From the NCBI GenBank assembly GCA_020849765.1, contig JADLAY010000024.1, positions 124,001 through 188,000 on the forward strand: a stretch of DNA of 64,000 nt, given 5' to 3'. Source of the stretch: Anaerolineae bacterium (lineage in GTDB: Bacteria > Chloroflexota > Anaerolineae > Aggregatilineales > Phototrophicaceae). The notes under the pieces were generated by a model. It ran no database searches. It was not told where the DNA came from and worked only from the letters and a program-made list of their open reading frames with translations. Positions 1 through 7,124 of the stretch are shown piece by piece. The position numbers were made by a program, and so were the translations under genes. Position 1 is the stretch's first letter, and each line of letters begins with the position of its first letter.

Positions 1-187
1 CATGTTCATAGGCCAGAATCGGCACGACTTCGGTGTTGATGATGCGGAGTTCCTGGCCTTCAAAGGGGCGGGCGCCGGTGGCGGGGTCGGTCACCTCGAA
101 CGGTTCGACCTCAGATTGTGCCATCACACCCATGGGGACTAAGACCAAGAGCAACAAAGTGAAAACTGCCAGTCGAGTGGCTTTCAT
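1..187 (-). CDS. ABC transporter substrate-binding protein, N-terminal part (runs off the left edge)
   Basis: The first 62 residues are visible. They begin with a classic signal peptide (MKATRLAVFTLLLL...), with a predicted signal peptidase I cut after VMA, just before QSEVEP. There is no lipobox cysteine. A GGGAGGG ribosome site (196-202) sits 8 bases before the ATG. The mature N-terminus has a stretch around GQELRIINTEVVPILAYEH, which looks like the first strand and helix of an extracellular solute-binding protein. Family is inferred from the leader, which resembles those of the other binding proteins in this window, and from the IclR gene just upstream in the same direction. The substrate cannot be told from this fragment. 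Confidence 0.6.
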   Translation of the reverse strand, partial: MKATRLAVFTLLLLVLVPMGVMAQSEVEPFEVTDPATGARPFEGQELRIINTEVVPILAYEH

Positions 188-270
188 CGCTATTTCCCTC
201 CCGAAATATTCTTAAAAGCATCTCATAGACCGCGATTGCCAGGATTTGCGCTGAGTGTTCCTCCTCTTCA

Positions 271-1077
271 CTACGAACGGCCGGTGCCGCTTTCTCTGAT
301 CGGTAGCTCACGCCGTGCGCCAAGCGAGTACGAGAACTCGTCGGCGAGCGTGCGAACTCGTCCCCCAATCTCGGGGAAGCTCTCAATCGACACGCGCGAG
401 CCAGGGCCGGAAATGCCCATCGCCGCGATGACGTGATTGCTGTTATCCCGAATGGGTGCGGCCACACAGCGAACGCCGATGAAGGTCTCTTCGTCGTCGG
501 TCGCGTACCCCAATTCCTGCACACGAGCGAGTTCTTGCCGCAGAGTCTCTTTGCTCGTCAGAGTGTGGGGGGTCAGGGCCTTGAGTGTCAGATGATCGAC
601 TAAGTATTCGCGTTCGGCATCCGGCAGGAAGGCGACGATGGCCTTGCCGACCGCCGAGACGTAGACCGGACGGCGCAGACCCAGCAGCGGGCCGACCGTC
701 AGCGCTTCCAGGCTGGGCAGGTGATTGACGTAGACGACTTCATCGCCCTGCAGGACGGCCAGACTGACCGCCTCGCCGAGGTCGTCACGCAGCTGCTTGA
801 GCCAGGGGGTCGCGAGCGAGGGCCAGTGCAGACTGGCCTGGATCGTGCTTTCTAAGGCGTATATTTTGCGGCTGCTGAGGATGTACTGGTCGCTGAGCGG
901 GTCGCGTTCGACAAAACCGTGCGCCGCCAACGTGGTCAGAATGCGGTATGCTGTGCTGCGATCGACATCGAGCGCATCCGCCAGCGCTTTGGGCGTCAAT
1001 GAGTGTTTGGCGACCAGTTCGAGCGCCGCCAGACCGCGTGACAACGATTGGATGAGGTTAGGGTCTTGTTCTATCAC
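271..1077 (-). CDS. IclR-family transcriptional regulator
   Basis: The 268-residue protein has the IclR layout. An N-terminal winged helix-turn-helix lies at about residues 10-65, with the recognition region around DVDRSTAYRILTTL. A GAF-like effector domain follows at about 85-255, with YVSAVGKAIVAFLP and the conserved CVAAPIRD and AAMGISGP stretches. The start is GTG with no clear Shine-Dalgarno site. It lies upstream of the left-edge binding protein on the same strand and divergent from the five-enzyme operon at 1249. It probably responds to a small acid or aromatic ligand and controls both sides through the inverted repeats at 1108-1144. The ligand is unknown. Confidence 0.92.
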   Translation of the reverse strand: MIEQDPNLIQSLSRGLAALELVAKHSLTPKALADALDVDRSTAYRILTTLAAHGFVERDPLSDQYILSSRKIYALESTIQASLHWPSLATPWLKQLRDDLGEAVSLAVLQGDEVVYVNHLPSLEALTVGPLLGLRRPVYVSAVGKAIVAFLPDAEREYLVDHLTLKALTPHTLTSKETLRQELARVQELGYATDDEETFIGVRCVAAPIRDNSNHVIAAMGISGPGSRVSIESFPEIGGRVRTLADEFSYSLGARRELPIRESGTGRS

Positions 1078-1107
1078 TGTTGCAACTCGTGCCGCTTCGA
1101 GTTATGC

Positions 1108-1144
1108 TGTGCGCTATTCGCACAACGCTGTGCGTATTGTACAA
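1108..1144. promoter_or_regulatory. Two adjacent inverted repeats, likely IclR operator
   Basis: Positions 1108-1124 hold a perfect inverted repeat, TGTGCG-CTATT-CGCACA. It is followed at 1129-1143 by an imperfect copy, TGTGC-GTATT-GTACA. The pair lies 30-67 bp upstream of the iclR start codon, between iclR and the divergent dehydrogenase operon. Placement and dyad symmetry fit binding by an IclR dimer or tetramer that controls both promoters. The assignment is inferred from position only. Confidence 0.55.
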
Positions 1145-1248
1145 CGATTAATTGAGGCGTCAAGAAATTCGTTATTTGGCTCTTGAGCGTTTCTCTCTGC
1201 GGCAAGTGAGGGGAACGTGGCGCGGGACGAGCACGCGCAGGGGGCAAT

Positions 1249-2418
1249 GTGAGCGAGAAGGTGCGGTTTGGGGTGATCGGCTGCGGCGTGGCGGCGTGGA
1301 TGGGCCATTTGCCGTGGATCTGGAGTCACCCAGGAGCAGAGCTGGTCGCCGTCTGTGATACCGACATGGCGCGGGCACGCGGCGCGCAAGAGCGATACAA
1401 CGCCCGGATTGCGACAACCGATCATCACGAGCTGCTGGCGCGCGAGGACATCGACGCGGTCTGTATTTGCACGCCGCCGGGGTCACACGCGCCGCTGACG
1501 ATTGAGGCATTCGAGCACGACAAGCACGTGCTGCTGGAAAAGCCGATGGGCCGCAGCCTGGACGAATGCCGGACGATGATCGCGGCGGCACAGCGCAGCG
1601 GCAAGTTCCTGATGATGGGGCACGAGAAGCGCTTCAACCTGGCGTTCGAGCGCGTGCGCCAGATCATCGCGCAGGGGACGATCGGCGAGGTCTTCTATCT
1701 GGTCGTGCACTGGGGTGCGTCGGTCAAGCTGGCGCCCGAACGGATGATCCCGGCGGGCTACCGCGAGAACTACGAGTGGCGCTGGAAAGACCCGAACGTG
1801 GGCGGCGGCATCCTGCAGGATCATCTGCCGCACTACGTCGATCTGTGGCGCTGGTGGGTAGGCGCCGAGGTCGAGTCGGTCTACGCCGAAGTCCAGAACA
1901 TCACGCGCGATTATCTCAACCGACCCGACATCGGCCTGTGGGAAGACTTCGGCACGGTCATGATGCGCTTCGGCAATGGGGCGGTCGGCGTCTTCAACAC
2001 GGGCACGGTCGGCCGCGGGCTGTCGCCGATCCTGCACATCGGCTCGCAGGTCGGCGAATGGTCGGAGTTCGGCTACGTCTTCGGCACGCGCGGGCAGATC
2101 ACGTTCGACATGCCGCCGTGGGATTCGCCGGAGAACGGGCGCATCATGGTCTGGTCGCTGGACGATGACGCGGGGCGCGGCTGGTATCAGGTCGAGATGC
2201 CCGACCCGCGCCGATCGCCGGGCGGCCCACTTTCCCCGGCCACCAACGAGAATTACATGTTCTACCGGCAGATCGATCACTTCGTGCGCGCCATCCAGAG
2301 CGGGACGCCGCCGGGCGTCAGCGGCGATGATGGCGTGGCGACGCTGGCGGTTGTCGACGCGGTCTACGAATCGCAGCGCGGCGGCCAGCGGGTGAACGTG
2401 CAGGGGCCCTCACCCTAG
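1249..2418 (+). CDS. Gfo/Idh/MocA-family NAD(P)-dependent oxidoreductase
   Basis: The 389-residue protein has an N-terminal Rossmann fold with the dinucleotide motif GVIGCGVAAW (residues 8-17). The family's EKP motif is at 97-99, whose Lys is the usual catalytic residue. The C-terminal half is the sheet domain that forms the substrate pocket. Family members oxidise or reduce a hydroxyl of sugars, inositols or related cyclic compounds. The start is GTG, preceded by a G-rich stretch. It is the first gene of a five-gene plus-strand operon (dehydrogenase, PEP mutase-like, VOC, metallo-hydrolase, amidohydrolase) divergent from iclR, which suggests it acts early in a catabolic route. The substrate is unknown. 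Confidence 0.9.
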   Translation: MSEKVRFGVIGCGVAAWMGHLPWIWSHPGAELVAVCDTDMARARGAQERYNARIATTDHHELLAREDIDAVCICTPPGSHAPLTIEAFEHDKHVLLEKPMGRSLDECRTMIAAAQRSGKFLMMGHEKRFNLAFERVRQIIAQGTIGEVFYLVVHWGASVKLAPERMIPAGYRENYEWRWKDPNVGGGILQDHLPHYVDLWRWWVGAEVESVYAEVQNITRDYLNRPDIGLWEDFGTVMMRFGNGAVGVFNTGTVGRGLSPILHIGSQVGEWSEFGYVFGTRGQITFDMPPWDSPENGRIMVWSLDDDAGRGWYQVEMPDPRRSPGGPLSPATNENYMFYRQIDHFVRAIQSGTPPGVSGDDGVATLAVVDAVYESQRGGQRVNVQGPSP

Positions 2419-2470
2419 AAAAAACCTATCGATTTCGCCCCTGAGCAATTGTTTGAGGAGAAAAGTGGTT

Positions 2471-3394
2471 ATGAATGTGCCTTATCTCACGCCGCTGCTG
2501 CAGGAGAAGCGCCCGATATGGATCATGGGTGTGCACGACGTCGTCTCGGCCAAGATTGCCGAGGCAGCGGGCTTCGATGCGGTCGGCGTTCAGTCACTGC
2601 AGATGGCGTTCGTCAACGGCCAGCCGGACATTGGCGTGATCACGCCGGATGAACTGGTGGCGACCTGCCGCAAAATCCGCCGCTCGGTCAACCTGCCGAT
2701 CGTGGTCGATTTTGAGCAGGGCTTCGGCGAACCCTACGTATCCGTCTTCTGGATGAATGAACTCGAACGCGCCGGGGTCGCCGCCGTGCACATCGACGAC
2801 TATGGGCTGCCGTACAAGTGTCCGTTCATCCCGCCGCACGTGATGGCGCTGGAGAGCATGGACGAGACGGCGGACAAGATCCGCGCCATGGCGGGCGAGA
2901 AGCTCAATCCCGAATTCATGGTCATCGGGCGACCGGGCACCTACGTGGCGAAGGTGCACCCCGACGAAGAATCGCGGCGGGCGGATTGGCTGCGCCGGGC
3001 GCATGCTTATCAGGACGCCGGGGCGGACGCGATCATGGCGATCTGCTGGACGGTCGAGCACGCGAAGTGGTTCCGCAGCCAGATCGACGGGCCGATGATG
3101 ACGATCCGCACGCTGGGGACGGAGATCAACGTCGACCGCGTGCAGTACGACTCGAACATGATGGAACTCTCGGTCGACGAGTTGTACGACCTGGGCTACC
3201 AGCTTCAGATCGAGCCGACGACCATGCTCGGCGTGGCCGTCAACGCGATGGTGCAAGCGATGGCGCTCGAACGGCAGACGGGCAAGATCAGCAGCCTGCG
3301 CGAGCAGCACGGCAACCTGTACGACCTGCTCGAATCGTGGATGAACGTGGCGGAGGTGCGCCGCATCCGTGAGACCTACGTCAAGGGGGGATAG
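2471..3394 (+). CDS. Isocitrate lyase/PEP mutase superfamily enzyme
   Basis: The 307-residue TIM-barrel protein resembles the PEP mutase/2-methylisocitrate lyase group, which cleaves or rearranges C-C or C-P bonds next to a carboxylate using Mg2+. The usual DxDxGYG signature appears here as VVDFEQGFG (Asp80, Glu82), followed by AVHIDDYG (about 106-112). A YKC (115-117) stands where lyases carry KKCGH. The start is taken as the ATG at 2471, because GAGGAG (2455-2460) lies ten bases upstream. A TTG or GTG slightly upstream in frame is possible. The altered signature means the reaction may differ from known members. It is probably a lyase or decarboxylase in the same pathway as its neighbours. 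Confidence 0.82.
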   Translation: MNVPYLTPLLQEKRPIWIMGVHDVVSAKIAEAAGFDAVGVQSLQMAFVNGQPDIGVITPDELVATCRKIRRSVNLPIVVDFEQGFGEPYVSVFWMNELERAGVAAVHIDDYGLPYKCPFIPPHVMALESMDETADKIRAMAGEKLNPEFMVIGRPGTYVAKVHPDEESRRADWLRRAHAYQDAGADAIMAICWTVEHAKWFRSQIDGPMMTIRTLGTEINVDRVQYDSNMMELSVDELYDLGYQLQIEPTTMLGVAVNAMVQAMALERQTGKISSLREQHGNLYDLLESWMNVAEVRRIRETYVKGG

Positions 3395-3415
3395 GGCGGG
3401 GGCGACGGACACAGA

Positions 3416-3480
3416 GGGTTTGGCAGCGCCAAACCCCTACGAAAATGTGACATTTCGTAGGGACGCCATTTTTGGCGTCC
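3416..3480. repeat. Three consecutive perfect hairpins in an intergenic gap
   Basis: The 151-bp gap between the lyase-like gene and the VOC gene holds three back-to-back perfect dyads. The first is GGGTTTGGC/GCCAAACCC (3416-3424 with 3428-3436). The second is CCTACGAAA/TTTCGTAGG (3436-3444 with 3453-3461). The third is GGACGCCA/TGGCGTCC (3461-3468 with 3473-3480, TTTT loop). Adjoining arms share their end bases, so the block is one compact structured unit. It looks like a small dispersed repeat or MITE-like element rather than a normal terminator. It sits inside an operon and could tune downstream expression. Confidence 0.7.
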
Positions 3481-3545
3481 GTCCCTGCGCGAGCGCGATC
3501 GGGTTTTTCGAAAATTCTGTTCATTGGAATGAAGGAGCGGCTGTT

Positions 3546-3962
3546 ATGTTGACCGGCATCTGGACGATTGGCATCAAGGTGCGCGATCTGGAGCAGGAGC
3601 TGGCGTTTCACCGCGCCATCGGCAACGAGATCGTGCTCGACGAGATGATCGAGTTCGAGGGCGCACAGTATCGCATCCCGCTGGTAAAGATGGGCGACAA
3701 GTATCTGCACATCATGGAGCAGATGGTCTACGAGAAATCGATCGGCGAGACGCGCCCGATTGGCTCGACGCATCTGGTCTACATGAGCGACGATTTCGAC
3801 AACGACGTCGAGCGCATCCGGCGCGCTGGGGCGAGCGAACTGGCGCCGGTCTCGGATGTATCGGCGGGCTTCGGCGACCGGCGGGTAGCGTTCTTTCGTG
3901 CGCCGGGCGGCTGGTTTTTCGAAGTCATCCACGTCATCCGCCATCGCGTGCCGGAGGTCTAG
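3546..3962 (+). CDS. VOC-superfamily (glyoxalase/dioxygenase-like) protein
   Basis: The 138-residue protein has two beta-alpha-beta-beta-beta modules typical of the vicinal oxygen chelate fold. It opens with MLTGIWTIGIKVRDLEQ and ends with RVAFFRAPGGWFFEVIHV, where the Glu (in FFEVI) is in the usual metal-ligand position. ATG 3546 is chosen because AAGGAG (3532-3537) lies eight bases upstream. In frame, the reading frame extends further 5', but that part crosses the hairpin block. VOC proteins include isomerases, epimerases, lyases and ring-cleaving dioxygenases. The operon context points to an isomerase or lyase step on the unknown substrate. Confidence 0.85.
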   Translation: MLTGIWTIGIKVRDLEQELAFHRAIGNEIVLDEMIEFEGAQYRIPLVKMGDKYLHIMEQMVYEKSIGETRPIGSTHLVYMSDDFDNDVERIRRAGASELAPVSDVSAGFGDRRVAFFRAPGGWFFEVIHVIRHRVPEV

Positions 3963-3965
3963 CCC

Positions 3966-4748
3966 ATGCGCATTGGTGAACATCTCTACCTGGTTGGCAG
4001 CGAGCAGTTCGGCCTGAGTCATCCGCTCGACTGCAACTGCTACCTGATCGATGGCGGCTCGGCGCTGGCGCTGGTCGATACCGGTTTCGGCCTGGGCGTC
4101 GACGACATCCTGGCCAACATGCAGGCGGACGGCTTCGACCCGGCGCGGCTGACGCACATACTGATCACGCACGCGCACTACGGGCACTTTGGCGGCGCGG
4201 CGGAACTTCGCGAGCGGACGGGCGCACAAATCGGCGGCCCGGCCCTGGGCGCGGACATCCTGCGCGACCCGTATCTCGAACCGGGGATGCGCTACAACAT
4301 CAAGTTCGATCGCTATCCGCCGGGCTTCGAGGCGCACGCCTGCCCGCCGGATTTCGTCTTTGACGACGGCGACACATTCGCGGTCGGCGACATCAGCCTG
4401 AAGGTGATCGTGGTGCAGGGGCACACCAAGGATTCGACCTGCTTCCTGTTTGAGGATGGCGGCAAGCGCGGGTTGCTCACGGGCGACGTCGTCTTTTATG
4501 GCGGCAAGCTGGGCCTGCTCAATCTGGAGGGCTTCAGCATGGACGACTACCGGCGCGACATCCACAAGCTGACGGACCTGGGCGTCGACATGCTGCTGCC
4601 GGGGCACAGCGTGTTCGTGCTGCGCCGCGGGCAGAGTCACATCCGGCGGGCGGCGCACAAGCTGGGCGATTTCGTCATGCCGGAGACGTTCTTCGAGACG
4701 AACGAATTCATGTGGGAACGCGATTATCTCAAGGTGATGAGCGAATGA
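3966..4748 (+). CDS. MBL-fold metallo-hydrolase with a variant metal motif
   Basis: The 260-residue metallo-beta-lactamase-fold protein has the motifs HAHYGH (69-74), a His in VVQGHTKDST, an Asp in LLTGDVVFY and a His in LLPGHS. The canonical first motif is HxHxDH, but here the Asp is replaced by Gly73, so the second metal site should be weakened. The fold usually hydrolyses thioesters, lactones or phosphodiesters. It starts four bases after the VOC stop and overlaps the next gene by ATGA, so it is translated as part of the operon. A lactonase or thioesterase-like step is plausible. Activity with an altered metal site is uncertain. Confidence 0.88.
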   Translation: MRIGEHLYLVGSEQFGLSHPLDCNCYLIDGGSALALVDTGFGLGVDDILANMQADGFDPARLTHILITHAHYGHFGGAAELRERTGAQIGGPALGADILRDPYLEPGMRYNIKFDRYPPGFEAHACPPDFVFDDGDTFAVGDISLKVIVVQGHTKDSTCFLFEDGGKRGLLTGDVVFYGGKLGLLNLEGFSMDDYRRDIHKLTDLGVDMLLPGHSVFVLRRGQSHIRRAAHKLGDFVMPETFFETNEFMWERDYLKVMSE

Positions 4749-5680
4749 TCGTCGATGCGCACGCGCACATCTTCCACGAGCTGCACGGCCTGACCGGGCA
4801 GGGGGCGACGCGCTCGCTGGCGTATGGCAAGGCGCTGCTCGGCGAGCAGACCTTCCAGATGACGCCGCCGATGATGGACAGGACGGCCTTCCCGCCGGAA
4901 GCGCTGCTCGCCAACATGGATTGGGCGGGCGTGGACAAGACCGTGCTGCTGCAAGGCTCGTACTACGGCGAGGCGAATGCGACCGTCGCCGAGGCCGTCC
5001 GCCGCTGGCCGGATCGCTTCGCCGGCGCGGCGTTCATCGATCCGCGTGCGAGCGATGCGCGTGAGACGTTCCTGCGCTGCGTCGAGGACTACGGCTTTCG
5101 CATCCTCAAGTTCGAGATCAGCGTCGGCACCGGGCTGGTTGGCCTGTATCCCGACCTGCGGCTCGACGAGGACTCGATGGCGTGGATCTGGGCCGAGGCA
5201 GAGCAGCGCGGGCTGGTGATGACGCTCGACCTGGGTGCGGTCGGCAGCGCGTCGTACCAGACGGAGGCCGTGCAGGCGATGCTGGCGCGTCATCCGCGGC
5301 TGAGGGTGGTCATCTGCCACCTGGCGCAGCCGCCGGTCGCGCGCGGCAGTGATGCCAAACTTGACCAACTCTGGGTGGAGCAGATCGGGCTGGGGATGCA
5401 TCCCAACGTCTGGTTTGATCTATCGGCGCTGCCTGCCTACGCCGCCGCCGTCGAAGCCTACCCGTACCCGCGCGCATGTGAATACATCCGGCGGGCGGCG
5501 GAGTTGATTGGCGCGGGCAAGCTGATGTGGGGGACGGATGCGCCGGGCTTGCTGGCGCACGCGAACTATCCGCAGCTGCTCGCGTTCGTGCGCGATCACT
5601 TCAGCACGCTGGCGCCGAACGAGCTGGCGGGCGTGATGGGGGAGACAGCCGCGCGTGTCTATGGCTTGCCGCCGGGCTGA
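4745..5680 (+). CDS. Amidohydrolase-2 family metal-dependent hydrolase/decarboxylase
   Basis: The 311-residue TIM-barrel protein starts MIVDAHAHIF, with the HxH metal pair at residues 6 and 8. VVICHLAQPP carries a third His and MWGTDAPG carries the late Asp, all as in the amidohydrolase-2 family (ACMSD, gamma-resorcylate decarboxylase, 2-pyrone-4,6-dicarboxylate lactonase relatives). ATG 4745 overlaps the stop of the previous gene (ATGA), which decides the start. Family members hydrolyse lactones or decarboxylate aromatic and pyrone acids. It closes the five-gene operon and may perform a lactonase or decarboxylase step. Confidence 0.88.
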   Translation: MIVDAHAHIFHELHGLTGQGATRSLAYGKALLGEQTFQMTPPMMDRTAFPPEALLANMDWAGVDKTVLLQGSYYGEANATVAEAVRRWPDRFAGAAFIDPRASDARETFLRCVEDYGFRILKFEISVGTGLVGLYPDLRLDEDSMAWIWAEAEQRGLVMTLDLGAVGSASYQTEAVQAMLARHPRLRVVICHLAQPPVARGSDAKLDQLWVEQIGLGMHPNVWFDLSALPAYAAAVEAYPYPRACEYIRRAAELIGAGKLMWGTDAPGLLAHANYPQLLAFVRDHFSTLAPNELAGVMGETAARVYGLPPG

Positions 5681-5712
5681 TCTTCAAGCAATGCACCTAA
5701 CTGCGTCCGCCC

Positions 5713-5834
5713 GCCCATGAAATGGGCCGGGCTACATTCCTCGCCCCCTGCGGGGGCTGGCCACACCTTCACCCTGGCTATTAGCTCTCGAAGAGGGCGC
5801 CCGATGTAGCCAGGGGATTTCATTCCCTGGCTAC
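5713..5834. repeat. Cluster of perfect hairpins between amidohydrolase and LacI genes
   Basis: The gap after the amidohydrolase holds three perfect dyads: GCCCAT-GAA-ATGGGC (5713-5727), GCCCCC-TGC-GGGGGC (5743-5757) and GTAGCCAGGG/CCCTGGCTAC (5806-5815 with 5825-5834). The words ATGAAAT, GGGCTAC and GTAGCC recur inside it. The composition differs from the block at 3416-3480, but the design, several perfect hairpins in a row, is the same. It may end the upstream operon, yet no T-run follows. A dispersed repeat element is equally likely. Confidence 0.65.
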
Positions 5835-5910
5835 CGGGAAGACTAAGCCCAACTTCAATGCGTTTTCCGGTGTCTAGACCTTGAAATGCCTCTGAATTGA
5901 ACAGCCTTGC

Positions 5911-5956
5911 TTGACAGTTCAATTGATTTGTGTTTAACTATTTTGAACCGGTTCAA
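5911..5956 (+). promoter_or_regulatory. Promoter and autoregulatory operator of the LacI regulator
   Basis: A consensus -35 TTGACA (5911-5916) is followed 18 bases later by a -10-like TAACTA (5935-5940). A perfect 14-bp palindrome, TTGAACCGGTTCAA (5943-5956), covers the expected transcription start. The central CG and the 7+7 symmetry are typical LacI-family operator features. The half-site also occurs in TTGACAGTTCAA over the -35. Binding would block transcription of the regulator itself. Confidence 0.75.
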
Positions 5957-5968
5957 TTCGAGGTCATC

Positions 5969-6997
5969 GTGGCTACTATTCGTGATGTCGCCGAACATGC
6001 AAGGGTTTCCGTGGGGACGGTATCGCACGTGCTCAACGGCAGCACGCTCGTCCGCGAAGAGACTCGGCTGCGCGTGCTCCAGGCCATCGAAGCCCTGAAC
6101 TATCATCCCAAGGCCGCCGCCCGCAGCCTGAGCACAAAGCGCACGGACACCATCGGCATGATCCGCACCGAACTGCGACCCGAAGCATCGTCGCAAGAGT
6201 CCGACCCGTTCATCCTCGAATTGATCGCGGGCATCAGCAGCGCGCTGGCGCAGGACTTCACAGGCCTGACGTTCTGGACGGTGCCGGTTGGCCCGTCGGA
6301 GATCGCGCTCTACCAGCGCGTCGTGCTGGGAGGGCAGGTGGATGGCCTGATCCTGTTCGCACCACGACGCAACGACCCGCGCATTGCCTTTCTCAAAGAC
6401 AATCACTTCCCGTTCGTGCTTTTCGGCCAGGCAGATGACCAGCGCGACGTGCACTGGATCGATGTCGACGGCAGGCACGGCGTCGAGCTGGCGGTCGATC
6501 ACCTGGCCACGCTCGGTCACAAGCGGATCGCCTATCTGGCGCCGCCCGCGGAACAGCAGCTTGCTCAACTCCGCTGGGAGGGCTTCATGGCCGGGATGCA
6601 TAACCACCGCCTGAAGATCGAGCGCGAACTGATCGTTGAGGGCGACTTTAGCGAGGTGTCCGGCTACCGCTGCGCGCGCCTGCTGCTCGATCGTCCGCAG
6701 CCGCCGACCGCGATCGTGTGCAGCAACGATCGCATGGCCTTTGGGGCGATGCGCGCGATTCAGGAGTCCGGCCTCGACGTGGGCACGGACGTGTCGGTTG
6801 TCGGTTTCGACGACATCAACCTGGCGCGCCATGCGCACCCGCCGCTGACGACCGTCTACCAACCGATCCGCGAGATCGGCCACCTGCTGTATCAATTGTT
6901 GCAAGCCCTGATCGACGGCCAGAACGTCGATGGGATGTCCGGCCAGTTGATCAAGCCTGTCCTGCGTGTTCGCGAGTCGACGGGACGATCTCGTTAA
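5969..6997 (+). CDS. LacI-family regulator of the isomaltooligosaccharide/dextran locus
   Basis: The 342-residue repressor has a LacI helix-turn-helix at residues 2-45 (ATIRDVAEHARVSVGTVSHV, then LNG). The periplasmic-binding-like effector domain includes TAIVCSNDRMAFGAM and VSVVGFDDINLARH. The GTG at 5969 is preferred because the promoter at 5911-5940 predicts a transcript start near 5946, which excludes the earlier in-frame GTG at 5930. A GAGGT lies just upstream. It is followed by binding-protein, permease, GH66 and GH15 genes, with a matching operator at 7012. The inducer is therefore probably isomaltose, isomaltotriose or a related glucan oligomer. Confidence 0.9.
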   Translation: MATIRDVAEHARVSVGTVSHVLNGSTLVREETRLRVLQAIEALNYHPKAAARSLSTKRTDTIGMIRTELRPEASSQESDPFILELIAGISSALAQDFTGLTFWTVPVGPSEIALYQRVVLGGQVDGLILFAPRRNDPRIAFLKDNHFPFVLFGQADDQRDVHWIDVDGRHGVELAVDHLATLGHKRIAYLAPPAEQQLAQLRWEGFMAGMHNHRLKIERELIVEGDFSEVSGYRCARLLLDRPQPPTAIVCSNDRMAFGAMRAIQESGLDVGTDVSVVGFDDINLARHAHPPLTTVYQPIREIGHLLYQLLQALIDGQNVDGMSGQLIKPVLRVRESTGRSR

Positions 6998-7011
6998 AAT
7001 TTCGTCGCAAA

Positions 7012-7025
7012 TTGAACCGCTTCAA
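7012..7025. promoter_or_regulatory. Second LacI operator, upstream of the importer genes
   Basis: TTGAACCGCTTCAA differs from the palindrome at 5943-5956 by one base. A -10-like TAAAAT (6995-7000) lies just upstream, so the site would cover the first transcribed bases of the binding-protein mRNA. The shared word links the regulator directly to the transporter and hydrolase genes. Confidence 0.75.
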
Positions 7026-7124
7026 GAAAGGAGACGCACGATTTCCGACCCGAAAATACACCGCCCAATTCGCGCCGTCAGTCACCCATCCGGGGTCTAT
7101 TGTTTGAGCTAAGGAGAGCCGAAA

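Noticed and set aside
3381..4658. A 425-codon minus-strand frame across the VOC and MBL genes
   Set aside because: It spans two well-supported genes and the hairpin block, and shows no recognisable fold.
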